Below, in pieces: positions 1-11,741 of a stretch of 64,000 nt of DNA; position 1 is the stretch's first letter; every line of letters begins with the position of its first letter. The translations under genes and the position numbers were made by a program. Source of the DNA: Phanerochaete sordida (taxonomy: Eukaryota; Basidiomycota; Agaricomycetes; Polyporales; Phanerochaetaceae); the NCBI GenBank assembly GCA_019973155.2, contig BPQB01000067.1:124001-188000 (forward strand). The letters run 5' to 3'. The notes below the pieces were generated by a model. It was not told the origin of the DNA. It searched no databases and saw nothing but the letters and a program-made list of their open reading frames with translations.

Positions 1-137
1 ACGACCAGCAGGACGGTAGAGAGGAGCGAGTCGTCGAGAGACTCGGCGGCGGCGTGCGCGAACTGCGAGCGCGCGTCACAGTACCGCGACGCGGACTTGT
101 GGTGCATAAACGCTCCGGGATAGACAGGGCGCGACAT
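1..137 (-). CDS. N-terminal fragment of an unknown protein, cut by window edge
   Basis: On the minus strand an ATG at 137-135 opens a frame that stays open to the left edge (45 codons). It begins MSRPVYPGAFMHHKSASRYC and continues with FAHAAAESLDDSLLS. The exon is GC-rich at third positions like neighbouring real exons. No domain is recognisable in so short a piece and no function is proposed. The rest of the gene lies outside the window. Confidence 0.5.
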   Translation of the reverse strand, partial: MSRPVYPGAFMHHKSASRYCDARSQFAHAAAESLDDSLLSTVLLV

Positions 138-1619
138 GGTGTCCAAGGGGGACTGTGCCAGCAGACATGCGAGGCTGGCCACGACGAACGGCCGGCAGGT
201 GGGGGATATATAGTGTCCGCGCGCAAGCTCGCGTCCGCACTTCTCGACAAACAAACAAGCTTGCTCAACGACTTCGTGCGGCGCGTCGCGATTGCGTATC
301 CTCGGGGTGGTTGTATTCGGCGCTGCCAGCTGGAGAGAGTAAGCTTAAATGGCATCGCAGAGAGGCTTCCTATCAAGATAGGTCGAAGTATGCAGAATGT
401 CTTGCTGGGGGACGGTAACCCCGGTGCGGAGCGCTGCTGGAAAGCTTGGTGCTGATTCCCGTATCGTAAGCGACGGCGGCGCAAGATCCCCCTGACATCT
501 GGGGCTCGCTAGGCTGGGGTCGGACAGCAGGAGGACGATCCAGGATCATGACTTGCCGACAAAAACTTCGTGCAGCGCACTGCCGGCCCAATTGGCGATC
601 AGCACCAGGACACGATGCAGCGAGCAGAGGGGGGCTAATATTACCGAGAGGCCAGATTCGTGAGGCTTCGCGCGAGAACTCTGGGGGCGTGGCCCCGCCT
701 GCGGGGTCTGATGGGCTGTGGGCCGAAGACGAGGGCACGCTGATCGCGTCCATCGGCGGTGCATGTCCGCACAGGCCTGCGCTCTGTGGGAGGAAGCAGG
801 GGCTGGGTGCGGTCGGTGGTTACCTCACGGCGTGGGAAGTGGATGCGCAACACAGCATCGCTCACCCGAGTAGGCTGCTCTATCTCTGTGCGAGCGGACA
901 CTGCGGCGGAGACAGCGGTCTCGACGTTTGCAGCGTCGCGCCCGGAGATACAAGAGGTGCCAGCGGGCAGCGGTTGGTAGCCGAGGTTGCGCAGATCTCG
1001 GACGACATCGGTCGGCCGCTTGGCTGGCGGCGGTAGGAGGCAGCTGTCGGACGCTGGGGCAGCGCCGGACGCAGAGGCCCGCCACAGTTCAGGGGCCGCC
1101 GCCACAACGATGTGGGTCCCACTTTGATTGGGCCTGAGAGGAGTCCTCTGGTGGACGAAGGCATCAAATCGACTTCATTTCCGACCTGGCGATCACAAGA
1201 ACCTGGAAGAAATGTATTCCTTTTACTGCAACAGTGGTAGTATACATTGCACGACGAGAAACGAATGTGGTAGGGTATCGAGAGATACAGAAATGAGAGA
1301 CAGAGAGAGAGCAGCCACTAATAAAGTTACACCACACCAAGATGAGCCGACATGAGTGTGAATGGAGATCAGCGGATAGATATCAAGAATGGGAATCCAG
1401 TGAGAGTGTCCGCAGCGAGCCTCGACGACGGCCAGGCAATGATTGCAGATATCTTCATCCCTCGGCTTGTCCTGCCCGATACTTCTTACGAAGCAGGGCC
1501 TCTCGAAATGCCGACACCGTGCGTGGTATCTCGACAGGACGCCCCCAGGGCGGGCCACCTCGCGAGGTCGGCGATAGCGCTAGTTGCAGTAATGAATGTC
1601 CAAACACCGGTGCGAGGTT
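138..1619. other. Intergenic, no supported gene
   Basis: Upstream region of the left-edge gene and downstream region of the EST1-like gene. Several overlapping GC-rich open frames exist on both strands between 370 and 1,170. None has a recognisable domain, splice structure or preferred frame. The stretch around 1,200-1,350 is AT-richer and probably 3' flanking sequence of the EST1-like gene. Confidence 0.5.
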
Positions 1620-4600
1620 TTACGGCTTTCCAGAAAGCAGTGTAGCGAGGTCTTGTTCGTTCGGGGCATCCACCTCGCGAGAGCGTGCCTTCAGTCGCAC
1701 TGCAGGGGAGACGGGTTAGTGAAAATCTTCGGCGGGATGTATGACAGAACTTACGCATGCGATCGAAGGTGAGCAGGGCGACCTTGCTTGCACCGGTGGT
1801 ATTTTGCTCCGCGGCCTTGAGGAACTTCGACCGGTCGACCCAGTGTTCGGTCTGCCAGATAGCAGCACGCAGAATGAGGTCGTCCATGTTGCGTTCCCAC
1901 GAAGCTTCGTTCCAATCGAAGTCGACAAGTTCCGTTCGGACGTTGAGGTTCGAGAGGTAGTTGCCCTTTGACGTTTGAATCTTGAGCGATGTTGCGTATG
2001 TGCGGAGGTGAGCAGTGATTGATGCCGAGGCTGCCTTCGCGGCTTCGCCCAAAGGCGTGGAGCTGGAACTGAGGCCGTCGAGCTCCATGATGACGGGGAG
2101 GGGGACGACGACGGTCCACTGGAGGCTTTCAATGAGACTGTTGACAGTGGGAAGCGAAGACAGCAGGATGTTCGTGTCGATGACGAGGGTGGTGTAGCCG
2201 GGGACCATGTGAACGTGAGCGACCTCCCGGCCACGGCCGCGATGACGAGACTTGGCCTGCGAGCGCTCCTTCTGCACGAATGAAGTCAGGTACCGAAGAC
2301 GTTCCTGCATTACCAACGCTGTCAGCAGAGACGCCACATGAAGTTCAGAACCACTGACTTTGAGCGCCCTCACGTCCTCCGAGACCTCCTCGTCGCTCTC
2401 GGACTCGACGCCGTCCATGCATTCGTCCTCGTCGACCTCCATCTCGTCGTCATCCTCCCAGCGCGTGCCGCGCAGCCTGCGCTCCTCCTCCTCCTTCTCG
2501 AGCCGCGCCTCCTCCCGCCAGCGCGCAACACGGTCCGCGAGCCGGCCTTCGACGGCCCACTCGCCCCGCGCGCCCTGCACGGCGGGCGGGTGGTACGCGA
2601 AGCCGGGGACGATCTTCGACATCTTGACGGCCGCGCGCGCGACGCGGATCCAGCGGCCGTAGACCTCGGAGCGTCGCACCTCCGCGCGATGCTTCGCCTG
2701 CTCGTCGTCCTGCTCGTCGTCCTCGATGATGCCATCTTGGACGTCGGCGGTCTGCGCAACCTTGTCGAGCACCTCGCTCTCGAGAGACCTTTCTTCGCCG
2801 CGCGTCGCCTTGTCCCAGAAGCCGCGCTCGTACACCTTCTTGCCGCCCCAGCCAAGGCCGCGCATGCACCAGTCCTCGGGCAGGGGATATGTGCCGGTCG
2901 TAAGCAACAGCGACTCCTTTGACCACTCGCTGTGCATGACTTTGCGCGGCATCTCGGACGAGAGGAAGGTGGCGAGCGCCTCCCAGGGGATGGCGCGCGT
3001 AAGCACCTGCTCTGCGCTCTTGTCCTTCAGGGTCGTCGCCAGGAACGTGAGGATAATTGTGATGTAGGGGTTGAGCATGGGGTTGGAGAGGGCGGAGGTA
3101 CGGGGGAGAGTGGGCTTCTGGAGGACATGGGTGAGCATGGCGAAGGTCAATTGCAGAGCATATTTCAGGCCCATTGGAAGGTCAGATTCCGAGGACGCGG
3201 CATCCGTCTCGACGACGACGGGCGAATCTTGGCTGATCGCCATAGCGCGGAGACCGTTGGCGCCAGTCGGATCGTCCTCGTCGTCGACGTCCATCGTCTT
3301 CTCTTCGGGCTCTGGTCGCCGCGCCATCTTGACTTTGCCGTTCAAGATGGGGCTTGGACTCGATCCCGGGATGTTCTCGCGACTAGTGACGCCAGACACG
3401 CGGCGCAGAATCGCGGTCGGCCTGCCGTACTCGAGCAGGGCGCCGATGTTGACGATGGCCATCATGAGCCATTCGCGCTCCTCCACCTCTTCGCCTGTAA
3501 ACTCTGAGTGAGTACGATGCATTGTAGCGCCGGACAGAAATAGATGCGACTGCACGACGCGGCAGCGAAACCCGGTGGCATGTGTGCCATACGCATCGGG
3601 CACGTGTCGCCGACGAAGCGGAAACTCACCTTCGATCTGAAGCTTCTCCTCGAACCGCGCGAGAACACCTTTAAAGTCGTCGAGCTGAATGTTAGTGAAT
3701 ATCATGCCGTGGAGGAGCATGAATAGCTCCGTGAGGCTCGCATCGGGCGCCTGGCGGTGTGACTGGGCGGCTTGTGACCACAGTGGAAGCACGGCTTCAC
3801 GCGAGGTCAAGAACGGATGCAGTGTTATCATGCTGCGGAGGTCTGTTAGCCATTGGGATACGTCGCAGAACACACGAAGCGTACCTCTTTACGAAATGAT
3901 ACACCGCGCGCAGCTCCTCCTTCTCACCAGCCTCGCGGTCCCGGCTGAGCGCACCGAGGTGGTGATGCAGCTTGCCTGAGCCTGGCTGGAACGCCAGGCC
4001 CTTGGCATACCAATCCTTCGATATCTGCCGCCAGCGCTCTTTCTCTGGCTCGATTTCCATCATGCGCGCAGCAATGATGCCGACGCTTGGTGCCTGCAGG
4101 AATTCGCCGACAGATGGCGGGGGCGAGTCGTCGATGCGCGCCACAGGGGCGGGCGTATCGCGGGCGGATACGAAGTGCTTGTTCGAGAGCGCTGATGCTT
4201 CAGGCGTGTTAGGGTCTGTCACCAGGAGGTTGCCCGAAAGCGCCGCCTGGGTAATGGCGTTTGCCGGCAGGGTCTTCGGCGCCGCATGGTTGTCGAGCAG
4301 CGCTGTGACGGCAATGCGATAACGCGCAATGTCGCCCAGGCACTCGACCCAGTTGCTGCGAAACTGGGCGAGGTTCTGCTCGTCCATTAGACCAGCATAG
4401 AATGCGTAGGCGTAGTAGATGAATTCCTGTACAGACGCGCAGTGAGTTTCCATATTTGGCAAGTGTAGTCGTCGGACTTACCACCAGGTTTTCGAGCGCG
4501 ATGTCGGGATGAGTAGAGGATATCGCAGCTCGTCGGAGAGATTCGAGGAGTCGGTGGAACGCGTGTACCCAGAGTCGCGACACCAAATTGTACTTGATGG

Positions 4601-5530
4601 GGATGTTGCGAAGAGACATGGGCACGTTTGGCGACAGCGTAACGCACAGCAGCTGATGCACGATGTTCGCAAGCCTGTCATTGAGAACGGCGTTTAGTGT
4701 CAGCCAAGAATATCAGAGATGCGAACGCACTCTTTGTGGTCATGTATAAGCCTGCGGTACCGCTCCTGCTCTGCCTCTTCCTCCTGTTTCGTCCGGGTGC
4801 TTACAGGCTGACCCTTCTGGAGCAACCCAATCCGGTGCGCGTCCTCGTAGGCGTCATCTTGCACGTCCACATCGCGCTCCGACTGAAGCTTCGCCTCAAG
4901 GTTCACGATTTGGCGGTATAGATTCTTCAGCTGTGATGACAGCACGTTCGAAGACGCCGCGCTGTCCTCTGAACGCTGCCCGTTGTCGAAGATCGCTGAG
5001 CTCGCTGAGGACTCTGTTGTTGTCGTGTTGAGGGTGAAGTTAGATGAGATGGTGGACTGCGCGTAGGACGAGGTCGATGACGCGGACACCCAATCGCCGG
5101 ACGACTTTGGTGTCGGTGTCGGACGGCCGTTCGGTGGCGCAGCGCTGCCGTTGAGCTGTGGGCGTGTCATGACACTGAAATGATGAGGGTCGTCTTTCCT
5201 CGGGTCAAACAGCCGCGGAGCCTCGCCCGTCGTACGGCTCGGTTGTGCGCGGTGATGTGACCGCGAAGGTTGAGGGGCCTGTCGGGGGGCGTACGAACTT
5301 GACGCGGCTTCAGACATCGCGTCCGGCTCGGCGGTGATGATTTGTCGCCGTGGCGGATCAGCATGCGGGTTGTAAAGCTTGCCGCTTCCCCGCGGGCTGC
5401 TGTGTTCACCCCGCACGTGGGCGTGCCGCGGCGAGGATGGTGCGATCTTGAGCTTCCGAGAAAATTCATGCTCGTCGGGCGCGCCAACGTGCAGGGGGCT
5501 GGCTTGGGAAACGATGATGCTGGGGGTCAT
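1620..5530 (-). CDS. EST1/SMG6-like protein with C-terminal PIN nuclease domain
   Basis: Six exons read by eye: 5530-4731, 4674-4482, 4426-3885, 3832-3630, 3503-1755 and 1699-1620. They sum to 3,567 nt (1,188 aa), exactly in frame. The first exon is disordered and Ser/Pro-rich, ending in a possible coiled coil (LKNLYRQIVNLEAKLQ). Exons 2-4 carry the EST1 14-3-3/TPR-like region (MSLRNIPIKYNLVSRLWVHA; AVYHFVKSMITLHPF across a junction). An acidic, Arg/Glu-rich linker follows. The C-terminus is a PIN domain with its acidic residues in place: VIDTNILL, MELDGL, MDDLIL and FDRM. The last exon adds RLKARSREVDA, as in SMG6 PIN domains. In known relatives this architecture serves nonsense-mediated decay (endonuclease) and telomerase recruitment. 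Which role applies here is inference. A 54-nt segment at 2305-2358 could be one more in-frame intron. The start is the first ATG of the frame. Confidence 0.88.
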
Positions 5531-6648
5531 GCTAGGTGGCGCGTGCGTTCGGCGCGGGGACGGCGGGTGTGGTAGTGACTTGGCTGTTGATGTCGAGGGT
5601 ACCTGGGGACGGTCGGTCCGCTCCTTGACTTTAGGTTGGCTGGTGGTTGCAGCGGCGAAAGCGTCCGTAGGTGTGAGCTGGGCGGGGGAAGAAATAGAAA
5701 GGGAGCACGCACCCAGCCTGTCTTCTGCGGAGGGCGACCAATTTCTCTGCGATATCTGTGGGCTGCGGAGCCTGAGCCTGGCGGCTCTTCCGGGGGGCTA
5801 CTGCGAGCTCTGGGGTTGGCGAGTCGGGCATAGTTCGGGACGGTGACGACGACGTGCCCGTCGCAGGTGATGGTAGGAGGAAAAGATGAGTGCGTCGAGC
5901 ACCGCAGGGGGGATGAGGGCGGATGCGGGCTGCGCAGATGCTGCGATGAGTGAAGTTGGGCTGGATTGCCCCGTCCGCTGGTGGAATGCATTTCCGCAGT
6001 CATAGCTGCGCACAGATCTCCAGATCCCGCCTTCCCACGTGGCTGCGCGTCACGCGTCACACCACACGGGCCCGCTCGTCTCCCCGCTGCCCTCGCCGGT
6101 ACCGAGCGCGACGACGACACCTCTTTCTGCGACGTCCACCAGAGTGTTCCAGCTCGTCCTCAAACATGTCTCTGTCGTCTCCCCCTTTGCTCTTGACCCC
6201 GCCATCCATCTACTAGAGTGCTCCCAGGCCCCCTGCCATCGACGAGAATTTCTGTCCCGAAAGGCACCAACACTCTGCCTGCGCGCCGAGCGGTTGCAAA
6301 GCGGACCTCACGCCCTGTCCGCAAGGCTATCGCAAGCCCGCAGGCGTCCCACACTGCCCGAGATCTCGCAGCTTCGCAGCCGGCCCATCCGCGGCGCTTC
6401 TCTTTGGCGGGCGCAGCGCACCGCAGCACCGTCGGCTTCGCACCGCTTCCCGTGCTCCGCCCTCGTCCCCGCTGTCGCACATGCTTGCGCGCACGGCTCG
6501 GCTCATTAACACGCACGCCCGCCGGCGACTCCCTGCGCTGCGGGGGCTGTTCGCTCAGCCTCTGCGGCCGCCGCTACGGCCCCCACGGGCACGGAGCTTC
6601 CTGTCGGACCTGTCCTAGCCAGTCGGAAATTTCCCTGACCGTTGCCCC
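5531..6648. promoter_or_regulatory. GC-rich upstream region of the EST1-like gene
   Basis: About 1.1 kb upstream of the minus-strand EST1-like start codon. It is GC-rich with long overlapping chance frames on both strands and no recognisable domain. It presumably holds the promoter and 5' UTR. I see no clear TATA element or operator. Confidence 0.35.
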
Positions 6649-7310
6649 TTGAGTCATCCATTCCACCGTCGTGCCCACCGTCATCTGCGTCAGCCCAAAG
6701 ATGGATCACAGTTGCCCGAACTCTCAATAGACGTGCGAGACAGGAGCGCCGACGCCTTCGCTACGACTGCGGTGGACAGGATTCCGGCATACTGTATTTC
6801 TTACCACCTCCCGTCATATTCGGTCCCTCAGGCCGGCACAAACTCGGGACGCTAACAACTGCGGGTCCGACTTTCAGTTTTGTGCATAAATGAGACCAAA
6901 ATATTTGTGAGTCCCAAGTAATTGCTCTTCGAACGCCTCTTGTGAGCCTGCTTCATTCATTTCACCGTCATGTCCACCGTCATCTGCGTCATCCCAAAAT
7001 CGGGGGGCAGTTACCCGAACTCTCAAGACGTGCGAGCAGCGCCGACGCCCTCACGACAGCTGCGGTGGACAGGTTTCCGGCATATCTCCCACCACCTCCC
7101 ATTTTGCCCCAGGTACAAACGTAAGATTTTGCCGAATGACTGCGAAATAGTCCGGGTACAAGTGCAGGGTGGTGGTCCCTTAGGCCAGCCCAAGTTCGGG
7201 ACGCTAACAACTGAGGGCCCGACTTTCTATTCTATGCATGAATAACGCCAAAATATTCGTGAGTCTTAGCCAATTATGCTCCGTTCGCTTCTTTTGAGCC
7301 TGTTTCTCGC
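6649..7310. repeat. Two-copy divergent tandem duplication (~300 bp unit)
   Basis: Copy 1 runs about 6649-6941 and copy 2 about 6942-7310. Shared blocks occur in the same order: CACCGTCATCTGCGTCA, CCCGAACTCTCAA, GCGGTGGACAGG, TTCGGGACGCTAACAACTG in copy 2 (one mismatch in copy 1), AAAATATT(T/C)GTGAGTC, then TTGAGCCTG(C/T)TT. Copies differ by many substitutions and small indels, so the duplication is old. No protein frame is kept between copies, which argues for noncoding sequence or a fragment of an old transposon. Confidence 0.7.
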
Positions 7311-8106
7311 ACAAAAATGGGCAGGCGCGTGGCGCACGCCGCCGCAGATTCTGGGACTGCTTCCTCGCCTATTCACGCACTGTCGTCGGATCCAGTGTCG
7401 CCAACCAATCGCTGCCAACCAGCGACTCGACGTCGCTCGCCTCCTTGTCCTTCGCAAGCGCAACGTTTCCTAGTGACCTTCATCATGTAAATTAAGATCA
7501 CAGTGCTTGGGTGAGTCCTGCGTCACCGAAATCTTGACGGCTGTTTGTCTCGTACAGAGTATTTTATTCCATGAACAGCACAGAAAACAGTGACGCCGGT
7601 TCCGTCGAGCGTGATGGATAGCAATCGCAAGAGGGGAGCTGCTCTTCGTACCGCAAGGATGCAACCCTCCACGGGCTGGCGCCGGCAGCGCGTAGACACG
7701 CTTTAGTATTGTGGGCGATGCGCCGGGTTCTCGCGAAGGTGTGTACCCTGTACAGTGGTGCGACGCTTTGCGGGGATTTCACAAGAGGAAGTCAAAGCAC
7801 CGTCACTCGACAAACTTAAAGCTGTGGTATACTGACCTTCCAGGGCTTTGGCTGGGTCAGAACACATCATGGCACAAACTGGCATTTAGGCGATGTACTC
7901 CATCCCTATCTGGGCACAAAACCTGGCCAAAGTACGCGGTCGCAAATGACCAAAATGTCCGGGCTCGAAGGCCAGGCGTGACACTTGTGTCTGGGAAACC
8001 ATGCAGAGGTCCGCAGTCCTCGGTTGTTCGGGTCCCACACTTCTTGTGAACTCACTCCGTAATGGAAATATTTATACACGATCGGAAGGTGCTGTCGAGA
8101 CCCACG
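7311..8106. other. Intergenic, nothing recognised
   Basis: Lies between the tandem duplication and the 3' end of the dehydrogenase gene. Only short unrelated open frames are present. No repeat, RNA gene or domain was recognised. Confidence 0.5.
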
Positions 8107-9492
8107 TCACCAGGCGTGGTGACCGCCGCTGACCAGGATACTGCGGATAGAGTCGGTCAGTCTCCTCTGCCATGTTCAAACAGATATTGACATACTCGCT
8201 GCCCGTACAGAACGTACTCGCGTCGCTCGCCAGCCAGGTGACGACACCCCGAAGCTCATCGGGTCGCCCAATGCGGCCCATCGGGTTCAGGCTCGCCCAT
8301 TTTGCTAGCAGATGCGGCTGCGTGTCCAGGTATGCTGCGGTCATGCTTCCGTGACCCGGTGTCAGCTCCGAGGCCCCAGCCCACGATCAATACGCAGCAG
8401 TACACGCACTTCGTGTAGATGTGCCCGGGGCTGAGCGTGTTCACCCGGATCCGCTTCGGGCCCAGCTCACAGGCCATGCTGCGCGCCATCTGCAGGACCG
8501 CAGATTTCGACGAGTTGTATGACACCCAGGCGTGATCCTGCAGTACAGTCCGGCGACGATCAGCAGGGCCGCCGTGACATCACGCAGAAGACGTCGACGC
8601 ACCTTGTTCGTTATAGACCCACTCATGCTCGCGATGAGAATGATGCTGCCCCCGTTCCCGAAACGCGCCATCTGGCGCCCCGCCGCCTGCGCAGTGAACA
8701 GGACGCCGTTCACGTTCACGTCCATCACCTGCGGGCCGCGCGGTCTGTCACTACTGTGTCCCCCGTCTGTCACGCTAGTCTCACCTGCCGGAACTGCGCT
8801 GCAGGGTACTCGAGACAGTCCGTGTGAGACTTGAGGACGCCCGCAGCAGCGACACACGCGTCCATGCGGCCCTCCCTGTCGCCTATATCTTGCCCAATCT
8901 TCCACATCGCCGCCTGTGCGACCGGCCGCACCTGTCAGCCCGCGTCACGCACATGCGCACGCACGCACCTGGTCGGTGGTGTCCCCGGTGACATACTCGA
9001 GCCGGCCCTCGCCGCCCTTGCCCTGCATGCGCGCGGCGTAGTCGCGCACCGTGCGCCACTCGTCCGACGGCTCGCGCGCGATGTCGACGCAGTACACGGC
9101 GCGCGCGCCCGCCTCGACGAGCGCCAGCGCCATCTCGAGCCCGAGCCCGCGCGCGCCGCCCGAGACGAGCGCGACGCGGTCCGCGAGCGAGAATTCGTGC
9201 GCGAAGAGCGTGGGAGCCGGCGCGGGGTCTGCGCGGCGCGGTCAGTGCGGGCGAAGCGGACGCGCGTGCGCGGCGACGGCTCACCGCCTGGCGCGTGGTG
9301 CAGCGCCGCTGCCACGCCTATGGGACCGTACGCAGGCTGCTCGCCCGTCTTGGACTGGTTATCGGTGTTCAGGGGCGAGTCCTGCCCGGGCGGACAGTGG
9401 TGTGCGCGCGCGAGCGGACGCAGCAGCGCAGATCGTGCCGGCAGCCGCGCAACGTTCGTGGCGACGATCCGGGTGCGTAATGTCGAGAGCAT
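8107..9492 (-). CDS. Short-chain dehydrogenase/reductase, mannitol/sorbose-reductase type
   Basis: NAD(P)-dependent oxidoreductase of the classical SDR family. The Rossmann nucleotide motif is SGGARGLGLEMA. The NNAG-equivalent region is CVAAAGVLKSH, and DVNVNGVLFTAQ follows. The catalytic Ser is in LIASMSGS and the YxxxK pair is in VSYNSSKSAV. Short GC-rich introns split it into about seven exons. The last junction turns a premature frame into the family ending GSDILVSGGHHAW, followed by TGA at 8109-8107. The N-terminus (MLSTLRTRIVATNVARLPAR) is basic and amphipathic-looking, which suggests mitochondrial import (inference). Best matches in memory are fungal mannitol dehydrogenase/SOU1-like enzymes. 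The exact substrate cannot be read from sequence. Confidence 0.85.
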
Positions 9493-9922
9493 GCTGGGGG
9501 TGGTGAGCAGAGGGGCCTCGGACGCTTTGCAGCGACGAGAGGTGCAGTTATCAACGTGTCGGCCCTGTCTCTGGCTGTCCCACGGATTACGTCGAGCTTC
9601 CTATTGTGCACGACGCGAAGCCTCCCGTGGGTCACAGGGTCGCTCTTGCAATCAGCCTCTGATAAAGGTCGCTTCAATCGAGGCCATTGGCTTGACGTTC
9701 TGTGTTCATGGACCGAGCTCGGGAGGTCACAGGGTATAAGGATGTGCGACACAACCAGGCGCACTCGGCTGTCGTGCAGCCTCGAGGCTTGAACGGGATA
9801 GAGACGGCGGGGGAGCAGACGCGGGCCGGTGAGGCCTGACACTACCTAAACTCGTTCGGCATGTACATGTGCTTGGTCGTATTATGAGCACTGTTCTCCC
9901 TGTGAGCTTCGACTGCATTCTT
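9493..9922. other. Upstream region of the dehydrogenase, no gene
   Basis: About 430 bp upstream of the dehydrogenase start. Short chance frames only. Probably promoter and 5' UTR, though no defined element is visible. Confidence 0.4.
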
Positions 9923-10502
9923 ACAGCAATCGCAAAAATGATAGGCGTCCGCTCTCCCAGAGACATATGTCTGGGCTTGAATCGGCAGGCTCGGCACTTG
10001 CGCCAACGCTGATGCCCGTGATGGCGCGCTCCCAGGGCCTCGTCCCTTGTTGACAACCTCGGCATACCGAAGCTCGTCCTTAGCCCTCTGTGAGCGTAGA
10101 TAATATTTGTATGAGCTGTAGAAGCCATATGCTTCCAAGTATGTGTGCACTTGCGAGCGGCCGGCCGCACAGTTGCTTGGACTTGGCGATTTAGCACTGA
10201 TTCCCACGCCTGAATAATGCTGCTCAGCTCGGTGAGCCTGACTGCTGCTCTACTACTTGCTCGAGCAGTAGACACAATTATTACATATACAGCAGCGCAC
10301 CGCTGTGCTATGTCTGAATGGCTGGCGTATAATTCGCAGTCAGCGTGCAATGGGTCTGCCGCCGCCATCATGACCCGACGCGGCTGGGCCATCAGCGCAT
10401 CAGCGTTGGCGCAGGTGCCGAGCCTGCCGGTTCAAACTCAGAACAAATGCTCCCCAGAGAGCGGACGCCTATCATTTTTGCGATTGCTGTAAGAAGCGGT
10501 GC
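9923..10502. repeat. Inverted repeat with ~110-bp arms
   Basis: The arms are about 9923-10030 and 10385-10502. The reverse complement of the left arm matches the right arm over blocks such as GCATCAGCGTTGGCGCA, GTGCCGAGCCTGCCG and GAGCGGACGCCTATCATT, with a diverged patch between them. The roughly 350-bp core has no recognisable gene. The arms encode the same short peptide only because they are repeats. It may be a fold-back or MITE-like relic. No clean target duplication was found at the outer edges. Confidence 0.7.
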
Positions 10503-10854
10503 AGCTTTGTCCTTGCGAAGTTCCATGGGTCTGGCTTGTATAAAAGTCGCGTGTCCAAGCTGTAAAACGTTCAACCGAGCCAGGGCTTACCTGTGCCAGG
10601 GACCCGGAGAACCCTTCTGCGCCAACCAATCGAACTGAGCATGTCCATCTTGCCGCTACGGTTCCTTCAGCTTTGTGCAGTGCTCCCTGTAGGAAATTTG
10701 AAAGGCGTTCCATCCGTATTTAATGGCTGTCCAGTTCGATGGATGCACATTGTGGATCCAGCGCTGAGCTGAGCACGACCCTTTCTTTCTGCGAGGAAGA
10801 AGGGACCATGCGCGGCTCAATGCGTCGAAGAATATAGTATACGAGGACCCCACG

Positions 10855-11741
10855 TCAGCTATTCGAGGTGGACTTTGGTACAGTCACAAACCACCTTATA
10901 AGGACCGCGGCAAACCGCCTCAGATACAGCGCACCCCAGCGAGTAGGCAGCTCGTTCCCGTCCCATTGGTCGACCATCTTGGTGATCTTGTAGTCTTCGT
11001 CGAGAGTTACGAGTACGAAAGACGCGACTGTCTTTTCTCTGGAGTCATTTTACGCGGAAGCTAGAAATTCGAGCGGCATACCTTCTTCGTACCGAATAGG
11101 CGGATTGTGTACTCTTGCGTCTGTGCCAGCACGAGTTTATTTGGCTTCAGAGTTGCAGATACTACACGGCAGGATATTCGTTTGGACGACGAACACAGCT
11201 TTGCCTAGAGTACTTGCTCAGTAAGTAGTGTCAGCATCGCAAGCTGTGAAAGGCTTACAAGGCCAAAGAATTGGGCGGCGCATTCGAGATAACCGTGCGC
11301 TTTGGTTAGGGGGTCTTCATACTCGCAGTTCTGACTCCACCTTCTCTGGAAGAGCTCGGGAGACAATCGTGCGCAGAAAAGCTACTGAAGCCGTCAGAAA
11401 TAGAATCATTGAGAAGGCAGTTTACCAACGTCCTCAATGTCCTGTAAGACATCCTTGTACAGCTCTAGCATGGCGGGGTCATTCCCGGTCATGCTCTGTG
11501 AGCGGTGCCCGTGCTCGCCATGGGCATTGTGCTCGTGCGCCGGCGGAGACAGTGCACCGGCGTAATGTGCACCGGTTGCTATCGAATTGACAAAGTGCGG
11601 TGGGTTGAGTGTGTGCAAATTGTGGTGCGTCAGGGTAGGTGCCCGCGCAGTATGGGGATCTGCATGAGGGAGGCTGTGCTCTCCAGGCGCCACATCCTTG
11701 CTCGGCGACGAAGAATCCGGACTATGCGTGGTTTCCTCCAT
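10855..11741 (-). CDS. NTF2-like/SnoaL-like fold protein
   Basis: Four exons on the minus strand. Exon 1 (from ATG 11741) has a His/Pro-rich disordered N-terminus, then AMLELYKDVLQDIEDV. Exon 2 gives RLSPELFQRRW and KAHGYLECAAQFFGL. Exon 3 gives NKLVLAQTQEYTIRLFG. Exon 4 gives ASFVLVTLDEDYKITKMVDQ and WDGNELPTRWG, ending TSNS before TGA at 10857-10855. The pattern of helix plus curved sheet, with a charged beta strand and a WDG(N) turn, resembles fungal NTF2-like proteins. Introns are 40-55 nt with good GT-AG ends. Function is unknown: members of this fold include isomerases, dehydratases and binding proteins, and no catalytic residue can be assigned. Confidence 0.7.

Noticed and set aside
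2338..2926. Several long frames overlapping the EST1-like acidic linker
   Set aside because: Low-complexity shadows of the GAG/CTC-rich coding strand, with no domain.
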